Shown piece by piece: positions 47,771 through 60,064 of a stretch of DNA of 64,000 nt; the first letter of the stretch is position 1; every line of letters begins with the position of its first letter. The DNA lies in NCBI GenBank assembly GCA_022376925.1, contig JAIOJX010000031.1, positions 143,176,854 through 143,240,853 on the forward strand. Direction: 5' to 3'. The position numbers and the translations under genes are program-made. The DNA comes from Tragulus kanchil. Its lineage: Eukaryota > Chordata > Mammalia > Artiodactyla > Tragulidae. A model generated the notes under the pieces. It saw nothing but the letters and a program-made list of their open reading frames with translations, made no database searches and had not been told where the DNA came from.

Positions 47771-50096
47771 TTCACCCCAGTATCTTCGCAAGGTAAATTG
47801 ACCACAGGTACTCTTTTTCTTTTTTTTCAGAGAACTCCTGGAATGAGCATCTTTGCTTTTAGTTTGGGAAGCAAGTGCTTTAAAAATAAAGTTGATTTTT
47901 ATAGATTAGAGTTCCTTAATGTAGAGTAAAAATGACAGGTATCTTGTGTTCTTTGGAGAAAAAGTTCTTCCATATAAATTAGAAAAATTACTAAACACTG
48001 TGACACAGCCTGCATGACACAGCCCAGGCCTGAGTCAGGGAGGGGGGTCCAGGAGAGAGGGGAAGAGAGGGATCTGGGTTCCATCACCTGCTCTGGCCTC
48101 CCCAGACCTTCATCCGTTCCCTGTTAATTCCTCCATTCTAGGAACAACACATTCTAGCATTTCAATTTGCGTCTAGAATAAAAATGTACAAGTAAAATGC
48201 CATCAACCTATAATACTCTAAACACCTGGACAATTATTAGAGATGAACTGCTGTGAATTACACGAAAGACCAAAGAACCCCTCTTGAACGCAATCCAGCA
48301 TCCAGCAGACAAACAGTGGTGTTCAGCAAGCTTGACGGTCGTGTTATTGTGTTACAATTGAATTACAAGGGGAAAACAGCTCTGTGCTGATTTCATAATT
48401 ATCATGATCTACTCTTACGATCCATCACCAACACAGCGGTTGGTGAAGTCACAATAAATCATCATTATTTATGTTGCAACAAATCACATGGAAGTATCTT
48501 TGAGATTCATAATTCACAGTCACTTCAGATTGTAATTACCTGTGTATGACTGTCTAGGTCTGTCATGAAGGAGGCACAGAAAAAAAATCATGAACTCCAT
48601 TGCCTTGAAGGCTTGGCTTCTCTTTTAAGATTTGCAAGGAAGAATAAAGCAGATCTTGATATTTGTTCCCCCACAATTATCTATGCTGGCCCTTCTCAGA
48701 TCACAACAAAAGTGGGCTGATTTCTAGGATCCACCTTTAGGGTGAACACTAGCCAACTTTATAACCTTTTGGCTTGGCACATGTCCTGTGACATGCTGTA
48801 AACAAGATTAAGGGTCCAGACAAAAATCGGATTGAGATAAGCCATGCCATCCATCAGAATTTTAGGATCAGTAAGAGTCCTAGGCTCTTCCTATTGGAAC
48901 CTGAGATGAAGAACAGTGCTACTGATTTTGCCTTTTTTAAATTTTCTTCACCCCAGTATCTTCGCAAGGTAAATTGACCACAGGTCCTGGAATTGAGCAT
49001 CTTTGCTTTTAGTTTGGGAAGCAAGTGCTTTAAAAATAAAGTTGATTTTTATAGATTAGAGTTCCTTAATGTAGAGTAAAAATGACAGGTATCTTGTGTT
49101 CTTTGGAGAAAAAGTTCTTCCATATAAATTAGAAAAATTACTAAACACTGTGACACAGCCTGCATGACACAGCCCAGGCCTGAGTCAGGGAGGGGGGTCC
49201 AGGAGAGAGGGGAAGAGAGGATCTGGGTTCCATCACCTGCTCTGGCCTCCCCAGACCTTCATCCGTTCCCTGTTAATTCCTCCATTCTAGGAACAACACA
49301 TTCTAGCATTTCAATTTGCGTCTAGAATAAAAATGTACAAGTAAAATGCCATCAACCTATAATACTCTAAACACCTGGACAATTATTAGAGATGAACTGC
49401 TGTGAATTACACGAAAGACCAAAGAACCCCTCTTGAACGCAATCCAGCATCCAGCAGACAAACAGTGGTGTTCAGCAAGCTTGACGGTCGTGTTATTGTG
49501 TTACAATTGAATTACAAGGGGAAAACAGCTCTGTGCTGATTTCATAATTATCATGATCTACTCTTACGATCCATCACCAACACAGCGGTTGGTGAAGTCA
49601 CAATAAATCATCATTATTTATGTTGCAACAAATCACATGGAAGTATCTTTGAGATTCATAATTCACAGTCACTTCAGATTGTAATTACCTGTGTATGACT
49701 GTCTAGGTCTGTCATGAAGGAGGCACAGAAAAAAAATCATGAACTCCATTGCCTTGAAGGCTTGGCTTCTCTTTTAAGATTTGCAAGGAAGAATAAAGCA
49801 GATCTTGATATTTGTTCCCCCACAATTATCTATGCTGGCCCTTCTCAGATCACAACAAAAGTGGGCTGATTTCTAGGATCCACCTTTAGGGTGAACACTA
49901 GCCAACTTTATAACCTTTTGGCTTGGCACATGTCCTGTGACATGCTGTAAACAAGATTAAGGGTCCAGACAAAAATCGGATTGAGATAAGCCATGCCATC
50001 CATCAGAATTTTAGGATCAGTAAGAGTCCTAGGCTCTTCCTATTGGAACCTGAGATGAAGAACAGTGCTACTGATTTTGCCTTTTTTTTTTAAATT
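47771..50096. repeat. Tandem duplication R, ~1.15-1.18 kb unit
   Basis: Copy 1 is 47771 to about 48944 and copy 2 is 48947 to about 50096. About 38 bp into copy 2 a ~27-bp segment (CTCTTTTTCTTTTTTTTCAG and flanks, 47808-47836) is missing. Elsewhere only a G and T-run lengths differ. Confidence 0.95.
48290..48620. other. AT-rich segment, candidate conserved non-coding element
   Basis: Single-copy style sequence without repeat hallmarks, rich in TAAT/ATTA cores (AATTACAAGG, CATAATTATCATGATC, AATAAATCATCATTATTTAT). Conservation is only suspected from composition. The duplicate is at about 49440-49770. Confidence 0.25.
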
Positions 50097-50999
50097 ATGG
50101 TATTTTTGCTTATCATGGATTATTTGCATTCAGTTAAACTATTCCGCGAAGATACTATTTATTTCAATGACTGGGTTTTCTTGTGCTCTCTCAAATTCTG
50201 CACCCTAGAAGAATACCTCAGCTCCTCATTCTAATCTCACTCTGTGTCATTTTATCAATTACCCTATGGGATAGATATAATTATTTCCATTTTAGGGATT
50301 AAAAACTAAGGCTTATTAACTTGGTCAAGCTGGTGTTCTGGACAGGCTTGAGAGCTCACTGAGAGGGAGAATAAGTTAGGTACTTCTTTCATCTTCTTCT
50401 CACATCCTACATCATATGATCAAATAAGGAAACTGAATTAGGTTAAGTGATAGTCCAAAAACAGGGACCTGCAGTCACAACTTACCGTAACAGAAAGGAG
50501 AGTGGCCTTACTGTGAGCGAACCATTGATCAAAACTGCCTACTTTGACCAGTCAGGAAAATGACCACTTGAATGAATTACCTCATGGTAGAAGTTCCCAA
50601 TAAGGCACACTGGTATTGCTGCCAAAAACTACCCAGGAGAATTTGGGAGGGGCCAAAAGCACAGAGGAGATGCCAGCCCATGGTATGTCCTGCCAAGCTC
50701 CCAGAAACCCTCACACGAGAATCTGTCTTGACTGAGAGATGCATGGGCCACCAGGAAGGACCTTGAGTCCCAGCTATGGGCACAAGCAAGCTGCTTGGTC
50801 AGAGACTCCTAGAAAACTAACCCCATTACCATAAAATTCTCTTTGGGGGAAAATATGGGGGAAAAGGTCCACTGCTATAGGAACCTCATTTAGAAATAAA
50901 GAAACAGTAAGGTGACTGCCCTCTCTTCCTTATTTCTTTTTTTGTTTTGTTTTTTTAAAATATTTGGGGGGAGGGCAGGGAGTGGGGAGGGCAAGGGGT
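50097..50999. other. Single-copy non-coding DNA
   Basis: A diverged MIR-like piece may lie at about 50225-50345 (ATTTCCATTTTAGGGATTAA). A G-rich run at 50964-51003 adjoins the next SINE. No gene was identified. Confidence 0.4.
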
Positions 51000-51261
51000 G
51001 GGTGGGCCACTTCTATTAGTCTTTCATTTATCTATTTTCATCCATCTTTGTTCTTTGGACCGTGTGGGCCTCCCATCGTGGTGGCCTCTGTTGTCACAGA
51101 GCACCGGCTCTGGGTGCATGCGCCCCAGAGCTCTGGCTCGGTAATTGGACACATCGGTCCAGCCGCTCCAGGGCACGTGGGATCTTCCCAGGCCAGGGAT
51201 CGAACCAGCGCCCCTTGCAGTGCAAGGCAGTGTCCTTACCCACTGGACCACCAGGGAAGAC
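51000..51261 (-). mobile_element. Bov-tA-type SINE, antisense
   Basis: Reads in reverse: TTTTCATCCATCTTTGTTCT, GGGCCTCCCATCGTGG, CCAGCGCCCCTTGCAG, then CACTGGACCACCAGGGAAGA. A perfect 16-bp target-site duplication CTCTTCCTTATTTCTT is at 50923-50938 and 51262-51277. The body matches the 56.46 kb copy most closely. Confidence 0.9.
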
Positions 51262-51404
51262 CTCTTCCTTATTTCTTCTTTATCATCACCCCTAAGCATC
51301 CCCATCAGTAAAGAAGAACTATAAAAATCATGACCCAGACATAAGGAGACAGGTATCAAGTTAGATGCAGAGTTCAACCGCTCTGCTCCACCCTGGGCCT
51401 AAGG

Positions 51405-51462
51405 ATTGGGTTTGCCAAAGCATTTTACAGAAAATCCAAACGAACATTTTGGCCAACCCAAT
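51405..51462. mobile_element. Miniature mariner-type element
   Basis: ATTGGGTTTGCCAAAG at the left and TTTTGGCCAACCCAAT at the right form near-perfect terminal inverted repeats around a ~58-bp element. It has no coding capacity. It resembles a deletion product of the ruminant mariner family. Confidence 0.6.
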
Positions 51463-51595
51463 ATTTTCCTAGGTTATGAAGCAAAGGAACCAACAAATAC
51501 ACTTGATCAGGACAAAAATAACTTGTAAAAGTAAAAAGGAGCAGGACCCATGGTGCCTTCCAAGACACATCCCTCCCTGATATCTTCTGCTTTAG

Positions 51596-53802
51596 CTCCT
51601 GTCTGAAGCACCTAGATAGCACCTAGCTCTGATGCTCATTTCCTGAGTGTTTCAGAAGCTAAAAACCACCACCAAATGGAAGAAATTTACTACTTGATGA
51701 TCAAGAGCAGTAGGCCCCAGATCTTCTTGCACCTAAGATCCATTATGTTAACCCCTGTGACATCCCCTTGTTATCTCATCATAAACCAATCAGACTTGGG
51801 CATGAGCAGACCTCATATCCTCAAACACCCTTCCCTCACTGTGCCTTTTAAATTTCTCTGCCACCTGGACAGGAAAAGAGCTTGGGGGAGAATAGATACA
51901 TGTACATGCAGGACTGAGTCCCTTTGCTGTTCACCTGAAACTATCACAACGTTGTTAATTAGCTATATCACAATATAAAATAAAAGGTGTTTTAAAGAAA
52001 TGCTTTGTTGAAACCCTTCCCAGAGTCCCAAGCCCCCCATTCTCCTTGTGTTGGTGTCTTACCATAAAGTTGCACTTTCCTTCATCACAAATTGGTATCA
52101 GTAGATTGGCTTTACTGCTCATGGGAAAGTGAACCCAAGTGTGGTTGAATAATAAGTTTTGTTGACAAAAACTCAAGTGTGCTTTCCCCGTGCATATGTA
52201 TAAGCCATGCTTGTGCGTGTATGCGCACACTTGAATGCACACACATGCACATGCCTCCCTTGTTGGCTAGGAGCATCCTCCAGTCCCTGGAAATTCACTC
52301 TCACTATAGCTCATCTTTTCTAGTGTCTGAAACCTCCCAGAGTGATCCTTCTCATTACCTTGCAGATCATGCCAAGACCTAACCAGGCCATTCAAAAGTA
52401 GTCTCCCTGTCCCCCGTCTCTCTTATACATCCCAAGGCTCCCAGCTAACACTGAGCACTGCACAGCCACAAGTAAATCCAGTTCATGTTCCTGACCATTG
52501 ATCCACCATCAATTTTTTCCAAAGCCCCAGGCATGCGATTATCTGCAAAGCTGACTTACAAGATAAAATCCCCAGGCCTCTCCCCTCCCCCTCCTCCTCC
52601 AACAAGCTGACATTGATTTTACACAGAATGTGCGTGGCTTTGATGGTGTTATTGCAATCAACATGAAAAATACCACCGCAGTGCTTATCCGGATGTCTCA
52701 GTTGTTTTGCCTCCTGTCTGAAGCACCTAGATAGCACCTAGCTCTGATGCTCATTTCCTGATGGAAGAAAAAGGGTTACTACTTGATGATCAAGAGCAGT
52801 AGGCCCCAGATCTTCTTGCACCTAAGATCCATTATGTTAACCCCTGTGACATCCCCTTGTTATCTCATCATAAACCAATCAGAATTGGGCATGAGCTGAC
52901 CTCATATCCTCAAACACCCTTCCCTCACTGTGCCTTTTAAATTTCTCTGCCACCTGGACAGGAAAAGAGCTTGGGGGAGAATAGATACATGTACATGCAG
53001 GACTGAGTCCCTTTGCTGTTCACCTGAAACTATCACAACGTTGTTAATTAGCTATATCACAATATAAAATAAAAGGTGTTTTAAAGAAATGCTTTGTTGA
53101 AACCCTTCCCAGAGTCCCAAGCCCCCCATTCTCCTTGTGTTGGTGTCTTACCATAAAGTTGCACTTTCCTTCATCACAAATTGGTATCAGTAGATTGGCT
53201 TTACTGCTCATGGGAAAGTGAACCCAAGTGTGGTTGAATAATAAGTTTTGTTGACAAAAACTCAAGTGTGCTTTCCCCGTGCATATGTATAAGCCATGCT
53301 TGTGCGTGTATGCGCACACTTGAATGCACACACATGCACATGCCTCCCTTGTTGGCTAGGAGCATCCTCCAGTCCCTGGAAATTCACTCTCACTATAGCT
53401 CATCTTTTCTAGTGTCTGAAACCTCCCAGAGTGATCCTTCTCATTACCTTGCAGATCATGCCAAGACCTAACCAGGCCATTCAAAAGTAGTCTCCCTGTC
53501 CCCCGTCTCTCTTATACATCCCAAGGCTCCCAGCTAACACTGAGCACTGCACAGCCACAAGTAAATCCAGTTCATGTTCCTGACCATTGATCCACCATCA
53601 ATTTTTTCCAAAGCCCCAGGCATGCGATTATCTGCAAAGCTGACTTACAAGATAAAATCCCCAGGCCTCTCCCCTCCCCCTCCTCCTCCAACAAGCTGAC
53701 ATTGATTTTACACAGAATGTGCGTGGCTTTGATGGTGTTATTGCAATCAACATGAAAAATACCACCGCAGTGCTTATCCGGATGTCTCAGTTGTTTTGCC
53801 TC
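51596..53802. repeat. Tandem duplication S, ~1.09-1.12 kb unit
   Basis: Copy 1 is 51596-52713 and copy 2 is 52711-53802, with a 3-bp overlap CTC. The beginning of copy 2 (52757-52780) lacks ~30 bp present at 51647-51676 and has extra AAAGGG. Two substitutions follow within ~140 bp (GACTTGGGC/GAATTGGGC, GAGCAGACC/GAGCTGACC). The rest matches. Confidence 0.94.
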
Positions 53803-54223
53803 ATAGCACAAGTGATTGTTTAAAGAGGCTTGACACTGTTGGAGTCTTTTGTTTTATGGATTTTGCAAATCATTGCTCTTTGTCTCCTGGGCTGGCAGAA
53901 GAGAAAGCTCTTTTTTTTTTTCAAGGCAATGGGCAGTGCTTTAGAAACTAGGATCCAAGATGGGAGCTGATTCTGTAAGCCTTCATTTAGGTGGCCACGG
54001 TTCCATGGGAGAGACTGTACCTAACTGGTCCATGCTTGTAACTTGCTTCCTCTGGCCAAGTTGAGGCAGGAGATAGATGGGCTCCCAGGACAAAGAGCTG
54101 AAATTTCATTCTCTGTGGACAGATACTCCAAGATGAGAATGGCAGGACATAAAGAGAGGAGGAAGGGTCCTGCCCTGATAAGAAATAAACCACCACATAT
54201 TCCTCATTCTCAAGTCAGAAAAC
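53803..54223. other. Single-copy non-coding DNA
   Basis: Gap between duplications S and T; no repeat or gene was recognised. Confidence 0.4.
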
Positions 54224-56464
54224 CTCCGCAACTACCTATGGGCAGAAAAGCTCCTTGGAGGTTGAAATAGGAAGGTGTGCCACCCCATAGTAAGTGATGC
54301 TAACTATCCATAGGCCTCTTTGGTAGAATCCATCTCGGCTAAAAGATGCATGTGCACCTATGGGACTATCCCGAGATAAACCAAATATGGACTCAGAACC
54401 AGGCAAAGCAAGATGGTTGGCCAGAGGACACTGTGAAGAAACACCCATGTAAGTGTTTCAAATTGCCACGAGGGTGCAACTGTTTCTCTAAGTCCACCCA
54501 TGTGTCTATCCACATGTACAGTATTGTTTTTTCTCCTAATGAACACTTTACATGCTTCACTACTTTGCATATCTATGTGGAAATTCATTTCTACACAGCT
54601 GACAGGCCTTGTCACTGGCCACTGGTTCCTGGTGGTCTAGTGACTAGGATTCAGCTCTTTCACTCCTCAACCTAATCTCAATCTCTGACCGGGAACCAAA
54701 AACCTTGCTTCAAGTTGCTGCAGGCCAGGGCCACCCAAAATCATATTCACCCTTGATCCTTATCATCATCTGTTTTCCACAGTGTTCTGCCTTCTTTTTC
54801 CATGCCAATTCTAAGTAACTAAATGGGTTTGCTCCCTCTGTTTTCCTTCCTGCATCTCTCTTCTCCCCATATCATCGCTGAGCAATTATCCAACTCATCT
54901 GATCCCCAGAAAAAGTCAACAAAGAAACTTGGAACACACACCATACCCCTCCCACTCAAACCAAAGATCCAGACACTCACTCCTCCTGTCTTGTCTTCTC
55001 TTGCCTCTAGCAACAGAGTCATTTGTACGCAGTCATCCACCTCTCCCATCAGAATGAGAACCCCTCCAAAAGGCCAGAATTCTTCAACATGTTTGCTATG
55101 CCTACGTATGGCATACTGTCCAATTTAGAAATGATTTTTAATTATGTTGCAGGCTAAACTGTAGATAAGGATTTATCTGGATAATTATGAGACAGTGTAT
55201 GTGAGAGTGATTGCTAAATTCTCATGCAGACTGTCTCAACATGGACACTACTGACATTTGGGGCCAGACAATTCTTTGTCTGGAGGGAATGCTCTATGCT
55301 TTGTAGGATGTTGAGCAGCGTCAAAAGTCTGCTGATATGGGGCTCCGCAACTACCTATGGGCAGAAAAGCTCCTTGGAGGTTGAAATAGGAAGGTGTGCC
55401 ACCCCATAGTAAGTGATGCTAACTATCCATAGGCCTCTTTGGTAGAATCCATCTCGGCTAAAAGATGCATGTGCACCTATGGGACTATCCCGAGATAAAC
55501 CAAATATGGACTCAGAACCAGGCAAAGCAAGATGGTTGGCCAGAGGACACTGTGAAGAAACACCCATGTAAGTGTTTCAAATTGCCACGAGGGTGCAACT
55601 GTTTCTCTAAGTCCACCCATGTGTCTATCCACATGTACAGTATTGTTTTTTCTCCTAATGAACACTTTACATGCTTCACTACTTTGCATATCTATGTGGA
55701 AATTCATTTCTACACAGCTGACAGGCCTTGTCACTGGCCACTGGTTCCTGGTGGTCTAGTGACTAGGATTCAGCTCTTTCACTCCTCAACCTAATCTCAA
55801 TCTCTGACCGGGAACCAAAAACCTTGCTTCAAGTTGCTGCAGGCCAGGGCCACCCAAAATCATATTCACCCTTGATCCTTATCATCATCTGTTTTCCACA
55901 GTGTTCTGCCTTCTTTTTCCATGCCAATTCTAAGTAACTAAATGGGTTTGCTCCCTCTGTTTTCCTTCCCTGCATCTCTCTTCTCCCCATATCATCGCTG
56001 AGCAATTATCCAACTCATCTGATCCCCAGAAAAAGTCAACAAAGAAACTTGGAACACACACCATACCCCTCCCACTCAAACCAAAGATCCAGACACTCAC
56101 TCCTCCTGTCTTGTCTTCTCTTGCCTCTAGCAACAGAGTCATTTGTACGCAGTCATCCACCTCTCCCATCAGAATGAGAACCCCTCCAAAAGGCCAGAAT
56201 TCTTCAACATGTTTGCTATGCCTACGTATGGCATACTGTCCAATTTAGAAATGATTTTTAATTATGTTGCAGGCTAAACTGTAGATAAGGATTTATCTGG
56301 ATAATTATGAGACAGTGTATGTGAGAGTGATTGCTAAATTCTCATGCAGACTGTCTCAACATGGACACTACTGACATTTGGGGCCAGACAATTCTTTGTC
56401 TGGAGGGAATGCTCTATGCTTTGTAGGATGTTGAGCAGCGTCAAAAGTCTGCTGATATGGGGCT
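54224..56464. repeat. Tandem duplication T, ~1.12 kb unit
   Basis: Copy 1 is 54224-55345 and copy 2 is 55343-56464. Copy 1 stops within the first bases of a Bov-tA insertion (GATATGGGGCT) that is complete after copy 2. Only one C-run difference was seen (CCTTCCTGC/CCTTCCCTGC). Confidence 0.95.
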
Positions 56465-56705
56465 TCCCTGGTGGTCCAGTGGGTAAGGACACCGCCTTGC
56501 AGTGCAAGGGGCACCAGTTCGATCCCTGGCCCGGGGTTGACTGATGTGTCCAATTACCGAGCCGGAGCTCTGGAGCGCATGTGCCCAGAGCTGGTGCTCT
56601 GCGAAAACAGAGGCCACCACAATGGGAGGCCCACAAGAGCCAAAGAACAAAGATGGATGAAAATAGAGAAATGAAAGACCAATAGAAGTGGCCTGCCCAT
56701 TCCCC

Positions 56706-56738
<33 letters not shown>

Positions 56739-56828
56739 AAAAAAAAAAAAAAAGTTCTATAAAAAAAAATCTGCTGATATTGCCAAACAGCTTCGTGAAT
56801 GGAAACATCACTCAGTTGAGAACCGTCA
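56345..56828 (-). mobile_element. MER20 DNA transposon, antisense, split by a SINE
   Basis: ACACTACTGACATTTGGGGC, CAGACAATTCTTTGTCTGGA and TTTGTAGGATGTTGAGCAGC, then after the SINE TTGCCAAACAGCTTCG and CTCAGTTGAGAACCGTC, follow the reversed MER20 consensus. The left part also occurs at 55226-55342, and the whole at about 57430-57915 (duplications T and U). Confidence 0.75.
56460..56769 (+). mobile_element. Bov-tA-type SINE inserted in MER20
   Basis: Starts GGGCTTCCCTGGTGGTCCAG, has a B-box-like AGTTCGATCCC, and ends with a C-run then A-rich tail. A perfect 11-bp target-site duplication TCTGCTGATAT lies at 56448-56458 and 56770-56780. The duplicated copy (57545-57856) has the same duplication at 57533-57543 and 57857-57867, so it is the same insertion. 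Confidence 0.92.
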
Positions 56829-58420
56829 TCCTAGTGCACCACAGGATTACCAGACTAATCTTAACACAAGTTCGTGAAGAGATGATAACCTGGGACAAAG
56901 TGAACGGTTGAATTTAAATTTAGGCTCACTGACTCATCAGGCCTTTTCTGACCTCTAATATCCTTGGCACTGCCTATCAAACCTACACAATGATATTTTC
57001 TACCCAAATCACTGACCTGTCTCCTGAGGGTCCACATGAAACTAGACATTTCTATTGGCCCATCAGATCTCTTTACTCTAAATTTAATTGCTGAAATTAT
57101 TAGATAACACTTATGCCCAATTTGGGGCTTTTCTGCTTATTACATAGTAGAACAAAACTGGGCAGTGCTTGATGACACCCTTAAAGAAAGGGATCTAAGC
57201 TTCTCTTGCCTCTAGCAACAGAGTCATTTGTACGCAGTCATCCACCTCTCCCATCAGAATGAGAACCCCTCCAAAAGGCCAGAATTCTTCAACATGTTTG
57301 CTATGCCTACGTATGGCATACTGTCCAATTTAGAAATGATTTTTAATTATGTTGCAGGCTAAACTGTAGATAAGGATTTATCTGGATAATTATGAGACAG
57401 TGTATGTGAGAGTGATTGCTAAATTCTCATGCAGACTGTCTCAACATGGACACTACTGACATTTGGGGCCAGACAATTCTTTGTCTGGAGGGAATGCTCT
57501 ATGCTTTGTAGGATGTTGAGCAGCGTCAAAAGTCTGCTGATATGGGGCTTCCCTGGTGGTCCAGTGGGTAAGGACACCGCCTTGCAGTGCAAGGGGCACC
57601 AGTTCGATCCCTGGCCCGGGGTTGACTGATGTGTCCAATTACCGAGCCGGAGCTCTGGAGCGCATGTGCCCAGAGCTGGTGCTCTGCGAAAACAGAGGCC
57701 ACCACAATGGGAGGCCCACAAGAGCCAAAGAACAAAGATGGATGAAAATAGAGAAATGAAAGACCAATAGAAGTGGCCTGCCCATTCCCCTCCCTCCCCA
57801 CCCCATCCCCCCAAAAAATAAATTAAAAAAAAAAAAAAAAGTTCTATAAAAAAAAATCTGCTGATATTGCCAAACAGCTTCGTGAATGGAAACATCACTC
57901 AGTTGAGAACCGTCATCCTAGTGCACCACAGGATTACCAGACTAATCTTAACACAAGTTCGTGAAGAGATGATAACCTGGGACAAAGTGAACGGTTGAAT
58001 TTAAATTTAGGCTCACTGACTCATCAGGCCTTTTCTGACCTCTAATATCCTTGGCACTGCCTATCAAACCTACACAATGATATTTTCTACCCAAATCACT
58101 GACCTGTCTCCTGAGGGTCCACATGAAACTAGACATTTCTATTGGCCCATCAGATCTCTTTACTCTAAATTTAATTGCTGAAATTATTAGATAACACTTA
58201 TGCCCAATTTGGGGCTTTTCTGCTTATTACAGTATGTAGAACAAAACTGGGCAGTGCTTGATGACACCCTTAAAGAAAGGGATCTAAGCTTGGAGTTGGG
58301 GCAACTGCCTTTGGGCTCCAGGGCAGTTGGAACCACTGGGCGACTCCCCTGCCCTCATTGGCTTCCTTGTTTGACTTTCTTTCAGTAGAAGTGCAGAAAA
58401 AGAAGAGCTTGAACCCAATT

Positions 58421-58611
58421 GTGTGCCTGCTGAGTCCCTCCAGTCACATCCAACTCTGGGGACTGTCGCCCGCCAGACTCCTCTGTCCATGGGATTCTCC
58501 AGGCTGCTGTGCCCTCCTCCAGAGGATCTTCCTACTCTGACTGAACCTTTGTCTCTTGTGTCTCCTGCACTGGCAGGTGGATTCTTCACCACTAATGCCA
58601 CCTGGAAAGCC
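58421..58611 (-). mobile_element. Bov-A2 SINE, antisense
   Basis: TCCAGTCACATCCAACTCTG, CTCTGTCCATGGGATTCTCC and TGCACTGGCAGGTGGATTC, then CACCTGGAAAGCCC. It is flanked by CTTGAACCCAATT (58408-58420) and CTTGGACCCAATT (58612-58624), one mismatch. The duplicate is at 59540-59730. Confidence 0.88.
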
Positions 58612-58809
58612 CTTGGACCCAATTAAAGATCTTCAAACTGTTGGGTGCATTTCTACTATCTAATAAAGGTATTGTAGGAACCTCTTTGGGATAAGGGTTG
58701 CCAGCTTGCCACTCAAATGCTGAGTCACTAAGATCCGTTTTCTTCTTATCTATTCGTCCTACAGGGCTTCTGGGTTAAATTTCCTTCCTGAAAGAATGCT
58801 TCAGCATCC

Positions 58810-58834
58810 TGTGTGTGTGTGTGTGTGTGTGTGT
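58810..58834. repeat. (TG)12 microsatellite
   Basis: Uninterrupted TG dinucleotides. The duplicate at 59929-59953 has exactly the same length, which is unusual for an old duplication of a fast-mutating repeat. Confidence 0.9.
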
Positions 58835-60064
58835 TTATAGAAAATAATTCAATGGCACTTATTAAATCACAGTAAGGAAAACTTCAGTGAAAGGAGGGGA
58901 AGCTACAGGTATAGAATTTTACAGAAGGGAGAGAGATTGCACTCAACTCTGATTACAGCATGGGCAAGAGGGGATTTATGGGAAAGTGCATGGGGTTAGT
59001 GGATGGCAAATTACTAAGAGAAAATATCAGGGGTAAAGGGGCTCTGTCTCAACCTAGCTACTACAGTTCTTGCTGAAAACTGACCAGGGTAGTCACTAGG
59101 GGTGGGGGTTAGAGAATGGGGAATCTGATCAGATATCAATGGTGATCAAGTATTGAGGATGGGGGATTCTTGGCACTGCCTATCAAACCTACACAATGAT
59201 ATTTTCTACCCAAATCACTGACCTGTCTCCTGAGGGTCCACATGAAACTAGACATTTCTATTGGCCCATCAGATCTCTTTACTCTAAATTTAATTGCTGA
59301 AATTATTAGATAACACTTATGCCCAATTTGGGGCTTTTCTGCTTATTACAGTATGTAGAACAAAACTGGGCAGTGCTTGATGACACCCTTAAAGAAAGGG
59401 ATCTAAGCTTGGAGTTGGGGCAACTGCCTTTGGGCTCCAGGGCAGTTGGAACCACTGGGCGACTCCCCTGCCCTCATTGGCTTCCTTGTTTGACTTTCTT
59501 TCAGTAGAAGTGCAGAAAAAGAAGAGCTTGAACCCAATTGTGTGCCTGCTGAGTCCCTCCAGTCACATCCAACTCTGGGGACTGTCGCCCGCCAGACTCC
59601 TCTGTCCATGGGATTCTCCAGGCTGCTGTGCCCTCCTCCAGAGGATCTTCCTACTCTGACTGAACCTTTGTCTCTTGTGTCTCCTGCACTGGCAGGTGGA
59701 TTCTTCACCACTAATGCCACCTGGAAAGCCCTTGGACCCAATTAAAGATCTTCAAACTGTTGGGTGCATTTCTACTATCTAATAAAGGTATTGTAGGAAC
59801 CTCTTTGGGATAAGGGTTGCCAGCTTGCCACTCAAATGCTGAGTCACTAAGATCCGTTTTCTTCTTATCTATTCGTCCTACAGGGCTTCTGGGTTAAATT
59901 TCCTTCCTGAAAGAATGCTTCAGCATCCTGTGTGTGTGTGTGTGTGTGTGTGTTTATAGAAAATAATTCAATGGCACTTATTAAATCACAGTAAGGAAAA
60001 CTTCAGTGAAAGGAGGGGAAGCTACAGGTATAGAATTTTACAGAAGGGAGAGAGATTGCACTCA

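Larger units (their letters stand above)
56115..58291. repeat. Tandem duplication U, ~1.09 kb unit
   Basis: Copy 1 is 56115-57202 and copy 2 is 57200-58291, with a 3-bp overlap CTT. The main difference is inside the SINE tail: an unbroken run of C in copy 1 versus CCTCCCTCCCCACCCCATCC in copy 2. The end of copy 1 has ACATAGTAG where copy 2 has ACAGTATGTAG. Confidence 0.95.
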
